A stretch of DNA of 64,000 bases, taken from NCBI RefSeq assembly GCF_900186955.1, contig NZ_LT906438.1:620001-684000 (forward strand), written 5' to 3'. Source of the DNA: Bacillus pumilus (GTDB lineage Bacteria > Bacillota > Bacilli > Bacillales > Bacillaceae). The notes below the pieces were generated by a model that was not told where the DNA came from, did not search any database, and was given only the letters and a program-made list of their open reading frames with translations. Shown here in pieces: positions 9,954 to 18,037 of this stretch. How positions within the stretch are numbered: the stretch's first letter is position 1; the number at the start of each line of letters is the position of its first letter. Both the position numbers and the translations under genes were made by a program.

Positions 9954-10002
9954 AGAGCTAGAAACCTTTGTGTATCAAGGGTTTCTAGCTCTATTTTATT
10001 TT
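9954..10002 (+). terminator. Terminator of guaA
   Basis: A long stem, AGAGCTAGAAACC pairing with GGGTTTCTAGCTCT (9954-9991), is followed by an AT-rich T-containing tract, 8 bp past the guaA stop. Confidence 0.85.
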
Positions 10003-10025
10003 TAATTGCACTTTTTCCTTCCGTT

Positions 10026-10511
10026 TTAATGTGTTAATGAATCATTCCATCCCTTACACACATCAATCCATTGTGAATAACCGGAGTATTTTTCTAATTG
10101 TTTGATTGTTAGTTCAATAGCACTGTTACTGCTCCCGCAGGCTGGATAGACTGTCTCAAAACGTTTTAGTGAAATATCTAAATAAACAGAAACGCCATTC
10201 TTTATAGCAAAAGGACATACTCCGCCAATTTCATGACCGACCAAGTCAACGACCTCATGAGGAGAAAGCATTTTAGCTTTTGTTTTAAAATATTCCTTGA
10301 ATTTTTTGTTATCAACTTTTGCATCGCCAGAGGTCACAACTAAAATAGCTTGCCCATTCACTAGAAAGGAGAGTGTTTTTGCGATTCTTTCAGGTTCGCA
10401 GCCCAATGCAGAAGCAGCCAAGTCTACGGTTGCACTAGATACTGAAAATTCCTGAATCCGATGATCCATATCATATTGTTTAAAATAATCTTTTACTTTC
10501 TCGATCGACAT
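10026..10511 (-). CDS. YbaK/EbsC-family aminoacyl-tRNA deacylase-like protein
   Basis: A 161-residue single-domain protein of the YbaK/ProX/INS superfamily, whose members hydrolyse mischarged tRNAs (for example Cys-tRNA-Pro). The family core is visible as AKTLSFLVNGQAILVVTSGDAKVDNKKF (first Lys of that stretch is the usual conserved one) and HEIGGVCPFAI. It is the last gene of the minus-strand series leuA-araC-ybaK, 18 bp after the AraC gene, and so probably under the leucine T-box at 13297-13605. A tRNA-editing enzyme in an operon sensed through tRNA-Leu charging is suggestive but unproven. Which tRNA it edits cannot be read here. Confidence 0.85.
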   Translation of the reverse strand: MSIEKVKDYFKQYDMDHRIQEFSVSSATVDLAASALGCEPERIAKTLSFLVNGQAILVVTSGDAKVDNKKFKEYFKTKAKMLSPHEVVDLVGHEIGGVCPFAIKNGVSVYLDISLKRFETVYPACGSSNSAIELTIKQLEKYSGYSQWIDVCKGWNDSLTH

Positions 10512-10529
10512 GATGATTTCTCCTTTTTA

Positions 10530-11609
10530 TTAGTATTGATTTGAAGTTTGCTCGACTTTATTATTTAAACGATATTGATGTGGTGTTAAGTGATACTTTT
10601 TCTTAAATAAACGAATGAAATGCTCTACATTTTGATAACCAACGGTTGTCGCAATATGATCTACTTGCAAATTGCTACCAGTGAGCATTTTGCAGGCTTT
10701 TTCCAATCTTATTTCTTGTCGAATCTCACTAAATGATTTGCCAAGTTTACGAGCTATATATTTAGACAGATAAGATTGTGAAAGGTTAAATTCCTCTGCC
10801 ATCTCCTGGATTGTTATATGCTCATAACATTGCTGAATATATTGGAGCATTTGAATCATACGTTTATCACTATATTGTTTGACCTGATTTACGTTCAGAT
10901 GACTTGGTTTGAATCTTAATAAGAGACATAATAATATCTCAAACAAATTATTCATAATCAACTTGTATCCAGGAAACCGATTATAATTTTCTATAAATAG
11001 TTGAAGAGAGCAGTCTAGCAAATTTTTATCCAAGCGACTATGGAAAATAAGAATATTTTTATTTTCTTTTATATACAATGCATTCAAAAAGAACTCTGAA
11101 ATGACATGATTGCCTTTTAACATTTTAAAAAACACTTTTTGAAAAGTACTTTTACGGATCATGATTTGGATTGCGATTGTATTCTCCATGACAATTGGCT
11201 TGTGTATTGTATCAGGTGGAATAAAGGCAATATCTCCTGATTTTAAAGTCATTTTTTTGTCTTCCACTTCTACATACATCTCATTTTCCAGAACATAGAT
11301 CATTTCAAAGAAATCATGGATAGCCGACAATTGAGGCATAAAACGGTTATACTTTCTCACTTCGATATCTTTCTCCTGACCTAACCACATGGTATCCTCT
11401 TTTTCAAATTCGTTCTGCCCTTTTTGCAAAAATTCTTCTATATATATTTGCTTATGCATTAAATTGTGTTTATCATAATCCTTCAAAAATAATTGCAATG
11501 ATTGATTGTCATGCTTTTTCTGTTGGTATTGTTGATAAAAGATTTCTTGTTCGTTATATTCTCTTAAATATTGCATCACTTCATGTTTTTCAAGTTTATC
11601 TTTTTCCAT
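10530..11609 (-). CDS. AraC-family regulator with N-terminal cupin domain
   Basis: A 359-residue protein. A cupin-like sensor segment around residues 75-145 includes VEVEDKKMTLKSGDIAFIPPDTIHKP. The C-terminal double helix-turn-helix (~255-350) contains EEFNLSQSYLSKYIARKLGKSFSEIRQ and the AraC signature VGYQNVEHFIRLFKKKYHLTPHQYR. The ATG at 11609 directly follows the TAG that ends the extended leuA frame (11610-11612), with AGAGG upstream inside leuA, so translation is probably coupled to leuA. Effector and targets are unknown. Its operon suggests control of leucine-related genes, an inference from position only. Confidence 0.85.
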   Translation of the reverse strand: MEKDKLEKHEVMQYLREYNEQEIFYQQYQQKKHDNQSLQLFLKDYDKHNLMHKQIYIEEFLQKGQNEFEKEDTMWLGQEKDIEVRKYNRFMPQLSAIHDFFEMIYVLENEMYVEVEDKKMTLKSGDIAFIPPDTIHKPIVMENTIAIQIMIRKSTFQKVFFKMLKGNHVISEFFLNALYIKENKNILIFHSRLDKNLLDCSLQLFIENYNRFPGYKLIMNNLFEILLCLLLRFKPSHLNVNQVKQYSDKRMIQMLQYIQQCYEHITIQEMAEEFNLSQSYLSKYIARKLGKSFSEIRQEIRLEKACKMLTGSNLQVDHIATTVGYQNVEHFIRLFKKKYHLTPHQYRLNNKVEQTSNQY

Positions 11610-11738
11610 CTACATCCAAACCTCTAGTTTATTTACTGCAACCACCAGGGCCTTCACTGTTGCTTCTATAATATCTTTATCAATTCCAGCACCCCAATGC
11701 ATTTTTCCTTGATATGAAATTCCAATCTGTGCACAGGC
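11610..11738 (-). pseudogene. leuA: Orphaned C-terminal end of leuA beyond an in-frame TAA
   Basis: The stretch is in the same frame as leuA and immediately downstream of its stop. It reads [12 protein letters not shown], then [20 protein letters not shown], then [10 protein letters not shown] and TAG. The pattern W-G-x-G-I-D-x-D-I-x-x-A-x-x-K-A-x-x-x-A-V-N is the normal end of LeuA. It is therefore the last 42 codons of the gene, separated by a single nonsense codon (possibly TAT or TAC changed to TAA), or a readthrough extension. Confidence 0.8.
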
Positions 11739-13271
11739 TTATGCTTGAGAATCCTTGCCCAAAGAATTCTGTTCATAGACTTCCAAAACATACTCGAGAT
11801 GAAAATATGCTTTTAATGCATTACTGATTGCATCTAAACTTCCAGTGCCAGTTCCTTGTATTTCAATTTGTTGATCATCTCTCAGCAAAGTTAAGGTGAC
11901 TTCCTGCTTCTCTCCTTTATGATATTGATAATCAAGCAGCTGGAAATGAGGGTGAAAATCAACATACTGTTCTTTAAAGACTTGATATATTTCTTCGACA
12001 GACAATTCCTTACTTGTCTGATCAGATACTTTCTTCGCTTCATATCCCATGGCTTCATTCATTTTATAAGGAAGTTGAATGCCATAATTTGTTTCTAGTA
12101 TATAGCCTATGCCGCCTTTTCCAGACTGGCTATTGATTCGAATCACATCCGTTTGATAATTCCTTCCCAAGTCAACTGGATCTACTGGGATATACGGAAC
12201 GTCCCATTTATCAACATGATTTTCCTTTCTATATTTCATACCTTTAGATATAGCATCTTGATGTGACCCAGAGAATGCGGTGAATACCATCTCGCCAGAA
12301 TATGGCTGTCTCTCATGAACAGTAATTTTGGTTAGTTTTTCATATTTTTTACGAATAGCTTCTAGGTTATTGAAATTCAATTTTGGATTATAACCTTGTG
12401 AATACATATTCATCGCCAAAGTAATCAAGTCTACGTTCCCTGTACGTTCACCGATACCAAATAATGTACCTTCGACTCTTTCTGCGCCAGCTAGAACACC
12501 AAATTCTGCATCACTCACCCCAGTGCCACGGTCATTATGAGGATGAACAGATAATGTCACACTATCTCGGTAAGACAGATTTTTGTGTATATACTCAATC
12601 TGACTTGCGAAGATATGAGGCATTGAATATTCAACTGTTGTCGGAATATTGATGATCGCTTTATGATTTGGTGTTGGTTTCCAAATATCTAAAACACTCT
12701 TACAAATATCTAACGCATAATCCACTTCTGTTCCTGGAAAGCTTTCAGGACTATATTGAAAATAAATATCGCTTTCTGTTTTTTCGGCAAGTTCCTTTAC
12801 TAAAATAGCTCCATCAATTGCAATTTGTTTAATTTCATCTTTTGATTTCTTAAATACTTGTCTGCGCTGCGCTTCTGAAGTCGAATTATATAAATGAACA
12901 ATCGCTTTCGGTACCCCCTTAATTGCCTCGAAGGTTCGGCGGATAATATGCTCTCTCGCTTGCGTGATAACCATAATCGTTACATCGTCTGGAATCATAT
13001 GATGATCAATCAGTGTCCGTAATAGCCTAAACTCCGTATCAGAAGCAGCTGGAAATGCGATTTCAATTTCTTTAAAACCTATCTCTACTAGTAACTGAAA
13101 CATTTCCAATTTTTCTTCTAAGTTCATAGGAATAGGTAATGCTTGATTTCCATCCCGTAAGTCCACACTGCACCATATCGGAGCACTTTCTAAAGTTTCG
13201 TTCTTCACCCAATCATAAGTAAGGTTCGGTGGCAAAAAGTATTTCTTTTCGTATTTTTTGTGGTTAAACAT
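11739..13271 (-). CDS. leuA: 2-Isopropylmalate synthase LeuA (yeast/actinobacterial type), C-terminus cut by an in-frame stop
   Basis: First committed step of leucine synthesis: 2-oxoisovalerate plus acetyl-CoA gives 2-isopropylmalate. The 510-residue ORF is the longer LeuA2 type, not the usual Bacillus LeuA. The TIM-barrel DRE-TIM signature is DLRDGNQAL (residues 37-45) and the metal-binding motif is HPHNDRGTG (~241-249). The C-terminal LeuA dimer/allosteric domain begins around residue 430. A TAA at 11739-11741 ends the ORF. The same frame continues for 42 sense codons to TAG at 11610, encoding [17 protein letters not shown] and [15 protein letters not shown], a typical LeuA tail. Without the stop the protein would be about 553 residues. 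Start ATG 13271 follows AGGAGG and a leucine T-box. Activity of the truncated form is uncertain. Confidence 0.85.
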   Translation of the reverse strand: MFNHKKYEKKYFLPPNLTYDWVKNETLESAPIWCSVDLRDGNQALPIPMNLEEKLEMFQLLVEIGFKEIEIAFPAASDTEFRLLRTLIDHHMIPDDVTIMVITQAREHIIRRTFEAIKGVPKAIVHLYNSTSEAQRRQVFKKSKDEIKQIAIDGAILVKELAEKTESDIYFQYSPESFPGTEVDYALDICKSVLDIWKPTPNHKAIINIPTTVEYSMPHIFASQIEYIHKNLSYRDSVTLSVHPHNDRGTGVSDAEFGVLAGAERVEGTLFGIGERTGNVDLITLAMNMYSQGYNPKLNFNNLEAIRKKYEKLTKITVHERQPYSGEMVFTAFSGSHQDAISKGMKYRKENHVDKWDVPYIPVDPVDLGRNYQTDVIRINSQSGKGGIGYILETNYGIQLPYKMNEAMGYEAKKVSDQTSKELSVEEIYQVFKEQYVDFHPHFQLLDYQYHKGEKQEVTLTLLRDDQQIEIQGTGTGSLDAISNALKAYFHLEYVLEVYEQNSLGKDSQA

Positions 13272-13296
13272 AATCGATTCCTCCTGTAATTGGAAT

Positions 13297-13605
13297 ATAA
13301 AAAAAGCCTATCATCTCCAAGATTGAACTTGGAGACGAAAGACTTCTTCTTACGCGGTACCACCCCTGTTTCATGATAACCATACATTATCATGCCCTTA
13401 TTCGGATACAGAGTGTTATATCTTATATCCTTCCCATATAACGGTGGGGTGCCGACCTTAACTACATCAATCCTTTTCATTTCACTAAGGCTACTCTAAG
13501 GTGAGTTCCCTGCCTTCTTGTTATTGCTTCTCATCAACCAGCAACTTTCTGAAAACATTTCGGCAAGTACTATTCCTTATCATCGCATTCTAATTTTTCT
13601 GATTT
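13297..13605 (-). ncRNA. Leucine T-box riboswitch upstream of leuA
   Basis: On the minus strand, the antiterminator signature GGGGTGGTACCGCG lies at about 13351-13367. It is followed by a terminator, TCTCCAAG/CTTGGAGA with a long T-run (13299-13337). Further upstream are Stem I hallmarks: GATGATAAGGAATAGTACTT, the AGAAAGTTGCTGGTTGATGAGAAGC distal region and GGGAACTCACC. The CTC in GAACTCACC (13503-13505) sits at the specifier position and matches leucine-type leaders. Uncharged tRNA-Leu should stabilise the antiterminator and turn on leuA-araC-ybaK. Confidence 0.93.
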
Positions 13606-13622
13606 TTTCTATTATACCAAGA
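13606..13622 (-). promoter_or_regulatory. Promoter of the leuA T-box transcript
   Basis: TGGTATAAT on the minus strand is an extended -10 (TATAAT at 13611-13616). No good -35 is seen 17 bp upstream, which fits extended -10 promoters. Its distance to the T-box Stem I is about right. Confidence 0.6.
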
Positions 13623-13734
13623 TGACAAAAAAGAGATAGTGGTAGGGATATCTTTTTCAATTGATTTTTTTTGTCCTTATGAGGGATTAAAAATAAACAA
13701 TCTTGTATTTATTCTACAATCATCAATTCTTCTA

Positions 13735-14622
13735 TTAGCCCTCAAAATTTAAATTGACGGGTTCATCCTCTAAATCATCCACAGTATTTTGTTCTGTCAC
13801 TGGCACACTTTCATCTACAATTTTAAAACTAAGTTCGTCCATCCAAATTTGACCTGGACCTTGTAGTAATATGCCAAACGCAATGACTTCACTTTTTACT
13901 GGAACATCTAGTACTACACTAAAATGATTCCATCCATTTGTTCCTGTAATTGGACGGTCCATCATGTTGTCAAACGCAAGAACTTCACCTGAAGAATGGT
14001 CAATTCTCATCCATAAACCAGCTGAGCCTTTCACATCTTCGCTTTTGACAAAAGTAGAAAATTGAAGGCGTTCTCCTCGGTAACGTTCTGACTTAATTTG
14101 CTGCATCAATGTTGCGAAACCTCCAGCTTTTTCATCTTTTGATTTCAAATAAGCGGAGTTAGTCCCACTGTGTACAATTCTGTTATCCAAACCTGTTTCA
14201 TAGTCAGATGGGGTATCCCCCGTCATAATCCAGCCAGTAGGTGTGTTCTGATGATCAGCCATATTTGTTTCCTCCTCAATAATTACATTTCTTAATAATT
14301 TCCGATAACGTGCGGGTGACATGTCATATATCTTTTTAAAGGCTCTAGTGAAGGATTCCTGTGAACTAAAACGATACTGCAGTGCGATATCAATCGCCCT
14401 TTGGTCCGTATGAATTAAATCCTTCGCCGCTTGGGTCATTCGACGTTCCCGTATATAATCAACCACTGATTTCTTAATCACTTTTTTGAACATACGGTGA
14501 AAGTGAAACCTAGAATAACCAGCGTGTTTCGCTAGAGTTTGAAGCGGTAAATCATCTTTCAGATGCTGTTCAATATAATTTAATGTGTCTTGAATCGTTT
14601 TTTCATGTTCTTGATAGGACAA
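13735..14622 (-). CDS. AraC-family regulator with a C-terminal beta-sandwich-like domain
   Basis: A 295-residue protein. The AraC DNA-binding domain is N-terminal (residues ~8-108), with HAGYSRFHFHRMFKKVIKKS and YRFSSQESFTRAFKKIYDMSP. A C-terminal half (~120-285) of another type contains GLDNRIVHSGTNSAYLKS, LQFSTFVKSEDVKGSAGLWM and IWMDELSFKIVDE. It looks like a carbohydrate-binding/galactose-binding beta-sandwich as found in some Bacillus AraC regulators; its ligand is unknown. The start is TTG 14622, placed by GGAGGT six bases upstream. The gene is transcribed alone, away from the guaA remnant, and is the right-most gene between guaA and its decayed copy. Confidence 0.82.
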   Translation of the reverse strand: MSYQEHEKTIQDTLNYIEQHLKDDLPLQTLAKHAGYSRFHFHRMFKKVIKKSVVDYIRERRMTQAAKDLIHTDQRAIDIALQYRFSSQESFTRAFKKIYDMSPARYRKLLRNVIIEEETNMADHQNTPTGWIMTGDTPSDYETGLDNRIVHSGTNSAYLKSKDEKAGGFATLMQQIKSERYRGERLQFSTFVKSEDVKGSAGLWMRIDHSSGEVLAFDNMMDRPITGTNGWNHFSVVLDVPVKSEVIAFGILLQGPGQIWMDELSFKIVDESVPVTEQNTVDDLEDEPVNLNFEG

Positions 14623-14723
14623 CCGTGCACCTCCTTGCCTTACGAGTTTAGTATAGCGGAAATCATCTTTTAGAAACTTGACTTTTTGTGCTATGTTGTA
14701 ATTTTAGAACGGAGCTTCTAGCC

Positions 14724-15087
14724 CTAGGTATCCGTGTACTGGGTGAAATTTCTGAAGAAAAACTAGAAATCGTCCGTGAATCGGATACGATTCTACGCAA
14801 AGAAATTGTTAGCTTCGGCCTTGAGCGCGACATCTGGAAAAGAACTAACGGTTCCCCCAGACATCCGCAGCGTAGGTGTCATGGATGAAACAAGAAAATA
14901 CGATTATATATTCGGCATCCGTGCAAATTTTTTTATTGATAGTATGACGAGTGACTGGGCAAGAATCTCTTGAAGAAGTGCTTTAGAAGATCCCAACCCG
15001 TTTCGTGAATGAAGTGAAGTGTGTTAACCACAGGTATTATGATATTACATTACGAGTAAGCTACCTGCTACGACTTAGTGCGAATAA
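14724..15087 (+). pseudogene. guaA: Decayed duplicate of the guaA 3' end
   Basis: This segment aligns base for base with 9590-9946 of guaA, starting at CTAGGTATCCGTGTACT. Identity is high for the first ~100 bp and falls toward the 3' end, with small insertions (364 versus 357 bp), frameshifts and stops. It has no start codon or promoter of its own. It lies in the same orientation as guaA, 4.8 kb downstream, and bounds the leuA-araC-ybaK-araC block. It is most simply a displaced guaA end left by insertion or recombination at the guaA 3' end. Confidence 0.93.
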
Positions 15088-15124
15088 TTTCAATAAGGAT
15101 AAAAAATCTTAACCAATAAGAAAA

Positions 15125-15180
15125 CCGAACTATTTAGGAACCACTTTAAAGTGTGTTTCCAATAGTTCGGATTCTTTTTT
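15125..15180 (+). terminator. Terminator-like hairpin after the guaA remnant
   Basis: CCGAACTATT (15125-15134) pairs with AATAGTTCGG (15161-15170), enclosing a smaller partly complementary GGAACCAC...GTGTTTCC arm. CTTTTTT follows. It separates the guaA remnant from the AT-rich reverse transcriptase block. The rest of 15088-15277 is AT-rich with nothing else recognisable. Confidence 0.75.
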
Positions 15181-15277
15181 ACATTGCTATGCTCATTTTA
15201 AATTTTTTCGATTTTATAATTTGTAAATAAGTAAAGAATTATGATTTTGATTTTAAAGATATATGTGACTAACTGAT

Positions 15278-16354
15278 TTATTTAATTATTTTCCTCTTCA
15301 TCCATTTCAAAAATGATTCATTATCAAGTTTATTTATATTGTTCTTGAGGATATCATTTTCTTTTTTTAATTCTCCAATTTGTTGTTCTTTTTGTTTCAA
15401 TTTTGAGACTAATTCATTATTTTCTTGAGAAGCTAATAGTAATTCTTGATTAACTTCAACTTTTTCTTTGAGAGTGTATAAATCTTTGTTTAGCTTATGA
15501 ATAATTTCAGATAAATGTAGCTTATGTTCTTCAGATTTCTGTATTTCTTCAGATAATTTCTTTTTTCTTTTTTTGTATTTATCTAGTTCAATTTCAGCTT
15601 GGGATAACAATAGATAATTCTCCTTATTTTCATCTTCTACTTTAGAGTTTACAATAAAGTCTCCAAATAAAGTCCAATTGTTTTTGCTATAAATTTTAGT
15701 TAGTTTGTCAATTTCTTTTTGTCTAAGCTTTTTATTCTTTAATATTTCGTGAGCTTTTGGAATCAATTTTTTAATAACATTAGGAACAGGCGCTTCGTAA
15801 GTTGAAATATTATTATCAAGTAATATACGCTTTTTCTTTGGATCAACAGCATGAGTTACTTTAATTTCAATTGCCAACTTTTTATTCCATAGATACTTGT
15901 AAGAGTATGGATCAGTTTGTTTGACGCACAATAAGATATCAATTAATATACCTTTTTTATCATTATATTTAATATAAGATTCTATTTCTGCTGATTCAAT
16001 AGCTACTCTAATTCTCCCTTTTTCTTTGTCTTCAATATTGAATTGAGTAAGTTGTGAAAACATCATTTGAAAAAGGAAATGAGCATTTGTCATTTTTTTC
16101 GAATAAAGAATCTGTTTCATGTCTTCTTTATGATAATATCGAAAAAATGGGTCTTTAATCTTTTTTCCCCCTCTAAAAGTAGGGGAAACTGGTAATACTC
16201 CGCTTCGAATAGAGGGATTTTTGAAGTCGAAAAATGCAGGATTTTCTCGATTTATTTCAATTTCACCTTGATTTCTCAGCCAAAGAGCTTCCAATATATG
16301 TATTTGTCTATCCTGAAATGGAAAATAAGCAAAACTTTTTGTTTGTTCATTCAT
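15278..16354 (-). CDS. Hypothetical protein: CoiA/PD-(D/E)XK nuclease-like core plus coiled-coil tail, RT partner
   Basis: A 358-residue protein, not recognised by name. The central part carries LIDILLCVK (Asp139) and, after a loop, LAIEIKVTHAVDPKKKRILL (Glu163, Lys165). The D...E-x-K spacing with IEIxVTHxVDxxK resembles CoiA-type/PD-(D/E)XK nucleases; this is a by-eye match. From about residue 220 to 340 it is a charged Lys/Glu/Leu-rich heptad-like coiled coil, ending in the basic tail WMKRKIIK. Start ATG 16354 is chosen over the upstream in-frame ATG at 16375 because AGGTGG lies six bases before it. It is on the same strand and 252 bp downstream of the reverse transcriptase, with similar AT-rich codon use, so the two probably form one unit. 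Confidence 0.6.
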   Translation of the reverse strand: MNEQTKSFAYFPFQDRQIHILEALWLRNQGEIEINRENPAFFDFKNPSIRSGVLPVSPTFRGGKKIKDPFFRYYHKEDMKQILYSKKMTNAHFLFQMMFSQLTQFNIEDKEKGRIRVAIESAEIESYIKYNDKKGILIDILLCVKQTDPYSYKYLWNKKLAIEIKVTHAVDPKKKRILLDNNISTYEAPVPNVIKKLIPKAHEILKNKKLRQKEIDKLTKIYSKNNWTLFGDFIVNSKVEDENKENYLLLSQAEIELDKYKKRKKKLSEEIQKSEEHKLHLSEIIHKLNKDLYTLKEKVEVNQELLLASQENNELVSKLKQKEQQIGELKKENDILKNNINKLDNESFLKWMKRKIIK

Positions 16355-16606
16355 ATGCAACCACCTAATAATCAATATTTTTTGAAGTTATGCTCGTTCA
16401 TTGTTACTTTTAGACCATGCAAATTAATACAGTTATCTACTTCTCTTTAATGCGAATTTAGCAAAGTTACTAAATGAAATTTGTAAATGGACTTAATCTA
16501 TTTGTTGTGTGACAGTCTCTACGTGCCACGACGTGTGTGAACTGCTTTTGGTTGATTTGACATGAAATAAAAGTTACTTTTTCTTTAGGTAATGAATCTA
16601 TTAACA
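16355..16606 (-). other. Spacer between the reverse transcriptase and its partner gene
   Basis: This 252-bp AT-rich spacer contains one locally GC-richer patch around 16510-16545 with the palindrome CGTGCCACG and nearby GTGTG/CACAC arms. It could be a terminator-less structured RNA segment or part of a second transcript leader. No reading frame of useful length is seen. Confidence 0.35.
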
Positions 16607-18010
16607 TTAATCCATTAGAGTATTTAAAGACTTCTGGATTTTTTTGTTGATTTTCTTTTGGTGGTTTTTAATTTGTTCTTTCATTAAATTTGTAGTAAGC
16701 GGCGAAATCTCATTAAATATTTTATTGCACTTATTTGCGTATGTGATAAATGTTCCGAATTCTCTTTTCCTATAGTTATATTTTATGTCAGTTCTTTCTC
16801 CGAACTGATGATAATGTTGATATAATTTTCTCTTATAAGTTAAGCGTATTCGATCTTTAGTAAAGCCCTTTTTTCTTGAAACAATTTCACCTTTCTTTAT
16901 TAACTTATAAACAGTTCTATAGTATTTATAAATGCTCTTTTCTCTTATTCTAACTTCATTACCATCAAAAATGAATCCTAGATAATCAATTTTAGAAAGT
17001 CTTTGAGATTTAATATCAAAAATTTTTCTCCCGTCAAATGTTAAGGTTTGCGTTTTTTGGGGATGAATTAATAATTTGTATTTTTTGATTTGATTCTCTA
17101 TTTGATTTTTAATAGTGTGAAATTTTTTTTCGTTTATATTAGTTAAAACCAATATGAAATCATCAGAATATCTTCTATATAAACCTCCTATGCTAGCTAA
17201 TAAATTAGTAATATATTCATCGATCTTTATCATATATATATTAGAGTAAATAGCGCTCATAGCTGTTCCTTGAGGGATACCTTTTATATCCGTATTTACT
17301 TTTAGAATTTTGCTGTTATCATTTGTAATTAAGCTTCTATCATTTTTGAATTTTCTAAACTCTTTAAATGAAGTGAAATAACAGGTTTGGTTAGTTCTAA
17401 ATATTTCTTTATCTTCACCTAATCTTAAATTGATCTCTTTTTTATTAATGTATGAATATTTAGTGAGACTCTTGAAGATTTTATATTGATGCGTTGGCAT
17501 TTCACTTCCGTAAATCAAGTTAATCATTTCTTTAAGTAATTTATGATCTAAAGTGTCGAAAAAGTTTTGGTAATCTCCTATGTATATATAGCAATCTGGA
17601 TTCTTCGCAATGAAGTTAATTACTTCAGCTGCGAAATGTATATTGTTTTGCCTTTTTTTGTTGTTTCTATAAGCAGTAACAGATTCATCAATTTGTTTAT
17701 CTTTAGCATACCTATTATATAAGTCATTTAACTCTAAACTGTAATGTTTGTATATAAAGTTATCAATATGAGCAGCATACATAATCGGTCTTTTTTTTTC
17801 TTTAATAGGTACTAATTGACCGTTTCTCTTCATAGCAGTTTCATCTTTAATATCGTTAAATTTCTCAAAGGTTAACTCACTAAAAATTAAAGGTAGAAAA
17901 CTATGTGATGGGTTTTGTTTAAAACCCAGGACGTAGTTTTCTACCTTTTTATTAAAAGACGCAATTTTATCAAAATGCAAGTAAGGTTTAGATGGATATT
18001 TATGTACCAT
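16607..18010 (-). CDS. Reverse transcriptase, defence-associated (DRT/UG) type suspected
   Basis: A 467-residue RNA-directed DNA polymerase. RT motifs in order are KKRPIMYAAHIDNFIY (residues ~72-87), SVTAYR (110-115), catalytic Asp146 in YIGDYQNFFDTLDH, GIPQGTAMSAIYSNIYM (244-260), the active-site YSDD (281-284) and IDYLGFIF (341-348). The C-terminal ~110 residues are basic and thumb-like. There is no HNH endonuclease or maturase-like extension, so it is not a normal group II intron protein. I do not see the retron NAxxH and VTG motifs. YSDD instead of YADD, the lone short ORF and a structured RNA-like region immediately 5' point to the UG/DRT/Abi-like reverse transcriptases. Codon use is strongly AT-rich compared with guaA or pur genes. 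The ORF is intact. Confidence 0.85.
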   Translation of the reverse strand: MVHKYPSKPYLHFDKIASFNKKVENYVLGFKQNPSHSFLPLIFSELTFEKFNDIKDETAMKRNGQLVPIKEKKRPIMYAAHIDNFIYKHYSLELNDLYNRYAKDKQIDESVTAYRNNKKRQNNIHFAAEVINFIAKNPDCYIYIGDYQNFFDTLDHKLLKEMINLIYGSEMPTHQYKIFKSLTKYSYINKKEINLRLGEDKEIFRTNQTCYFTSFKEFRKFKNDRSLITNDNSKILKVNTDIKGIPQGTAMSAIYSNIYMIKIDEYITNLLASIGGLYRRYSDDFILVLTNINEKKFHTIKNQIENQIKKYKLLIHPQKTQTLTFDGRKIFDIKSQRLSKIDYLGFIFDGNEVRIREKSIYKYYRTVYKLIKKGEIVSRKKGFTKDRIRLTYKRKLYQHYHQFGERTDIKYNYRKREFGTFITYANKCNKIFNEISPLTTNLMKEQIKNHQKKINKKIQKSLNTLMD

Positions 18011-18037
18011 TTAAAACTCACATCCCTTTTTTATTGT

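Noticed and set aside
14688..14973. Two short plus-strand ORFs at this place
   Set aside because: They are fragments of the decayed guaA 3' copy in shifting frames.
16607..18010. Retron or group II intron origin for the reverse transcriptase
   Set aside because: No retron NAxxH/VTG motifs, no maturase/HNH tail, no group II domain V-like hairpin near either end; UG/DRT type fits better, though this is by eye.
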